From positions 434,001 to 498,000 of the forward strand of contig NZ_MVBC01000001.1 in assembly GCF_002007105.1 (NCBI RefSeq): a stretch of 64,000 nucleotides of DNA, in the 5' to 3' direction. Positions 63,468 through 64,000 of this stretch are shown here, one piece after another. The DNA comes from Hymenobacter sp. CRA2. GTDB taxonomy: Bacteria > Bacteroidota > Bacteroidia > Cytophagales > Hymenobacteraceae. The notes beneath the pieces are model-generated. The model made no database searches. It had not been told where the DNA came from and saw only the letters and a list, made by a program, of their open reading frames with translations. The translations under genes were made by a program, and so were the position numbers. Every line of letters starts with the position of its first letter. The stretch's first letter is position 1.

Positions 63468-64000
63468 ATGCTTACCGACCAACTTACCGACCGCCGGGCC
63501 GTGGTGTGCGGCAGCACCCAGGGCATCGGCCGGGCCGCGGCCGAGCTGCTGGCCGCCCGCGGGGCCCACGTCACCCTGATTGCCCGCAACGAAGATGCCC
63601 TGCGGGAAGCTGCCGCGGCCCTGCCCGCCGAGCACGGCCAACAGCACGACTACGTGGTAGCCGACTTCAGCCGCCCCGATGAGCTGCAGGCCAAACTCGC
63701 GGAGTATGTGGCGGCGCACCCGGCCGTGCACATCCTGGTCAACAACACCGGCGGCCCGGCCGGCGGCCCGTTGCTCAGCGCCTCCATCGACCAGCTGCGC
63801 GCGGCCCTGGAGCAACACCTGATCTGCAACCATTTGCTGGCGCAGGCGCTGGTGCCGGGCATGAAAGCTGCTGGCTACGGGCGCATTATCAACATCATCA
63901 GCACCTCCGTGAAGCAGCCGTTGCCCAACCTGGGCGTGTCGAACACCACGCGCGGGGCGGTGGCCAGCTGGGCCAAAACGCTGGCCAACGAGCTGGGCCC
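63468..64000 (+). CDS. SDR-family oxidoreductase (3' truncated by the window edge)
   Basis: About 177 residues are visible; the gene runs off the window. The Rossmann start AVVCGSTQGIGRAAAELLAARGAHVTLIARN binds NAD(P), and LVNNTGGPAGGP is the usual NNxxG block. The active-site stretch reads SNTTRGAV, where most SDRs have YxxxK, so Tyr and Lys are replaced by Ser and Arg, as in an atypical SDR subgroup. Enzymes of this sort often accompany bacterial 3-hydroxyanthranilate genes. It diverges from HAAO, and TACCTTTC ends 4 nt before the ATG. Confidence 0.85.
   Translation, partial: MLTDQLTDRRAVVCGSTQGIGRAAAELLAARGAHVTLIARNEDALREAAAALPAEHGQQHDYVVADFSRPDELQAKLAEYVAAHPAVHILVNNTGGPAGGPLLSASIDQLRAALEQHLICNHLLAQALVPGMKAAGYGRIINIISTSVKQPLPNLGVSNTTRGAVASWAKTLANELG

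Overview
The window is about 63% GC and fits an aerobic, high-GC Bacteroidota of the Hymenobacter type (Cytophagales, Hymenobacteraceae). The grounds are the many short Bacteroidota lipoproteins, DUF4142 and DUF4159 families, a BlaR1-TonB fusion, a CarboxypepD_reg/TonB receptor, TAnnTTTG-like -7 boxes in place of Shine-Dalgarno sites, and palindromic intergenic repeats. No rRNA, tRNA, CRISPR array, transposase or prophage was recognised. The genus is inferred from these family signatures, not from a marker search.

Layout. 1-2.2 kb: end of a BlaR1/TonB sensor and an uncharacterised lipoprotein. 2.4-7.5 kb: a minus-strand tripartite efflux operon (TolC, universal stress protein, EmrA, EmrB) interrupted by an oppositely oriented four-helix-bundle gene. 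7.7-9.8 kb: a divergent GAF-GAF-AAA+ sigma-54 activator. 11.6-14.2 kb: a McrB/McrC restriction pair split by a palindromic repeat. 14.4-20.9 kb: two tandem copies of a TldD/PmbA protease pair, each TldD carrying a twin-arginine signal. 22.5-31 kb: a DUF4159, MoxR, DUF58, BatA, DUF4175-like, GATase-like envelope cluster. 31-34.6 kb: a tiny peptide gene, an ECF sigma factor and an anti-sigma/trypsin-like protease fusion. 34.8-37.1 kb: three DUF4142 lipoproteins. 37-47.9 kb: a TMEM175-type channel, uvrA, an MBOAT/AlgX-like O-acetylation pair flanked by two paralogous secreted proteins, a Rieske remnant and a Rof-like protein. 47.9-52.3 kb: asnS, rpoN and a PAP2-like protein. 52.3-64 kb: kynurenine catabolism (KMO, kynureninase, 3-hydroxyanthranilate dioxygenase, ACMS decarboxylase) interleaved with a TonB receptor, AlkB, a glycosyltransferase and a GxxExxY cassette, ending in a cut-off SDR gene.

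How the parts fit. The kynurenine genes cover kynurenine to 3-hydroxykynurenine, 3-hydroxyanthranilate and, via ACMSD, 2-aminomuconate semialdehyde, so this looks catabolic rather than NAD-making. rpoN and a sigma-54 activator are both present, and the activator faces an efflux operon whose upstream region has a palindrome and a near -24/-12 element.

The most novel item is a pair of tiny genes (31179-31000 minus and 53966-54166 plus) whose unrelated N-termini lead into a shared 24-residue C-terminus ending GHP-x-IRY. One lies directly beside the TldD/PmbA/MoxR region. Other points of interest are repeat-flanked small-gene cassettes inside operons, one of which appears to have rewritten the end of one enzyme gene and the start of the next, and a recurrent -7 box placed 4-6 nt before start codons, which suggests leaderless transcripts.
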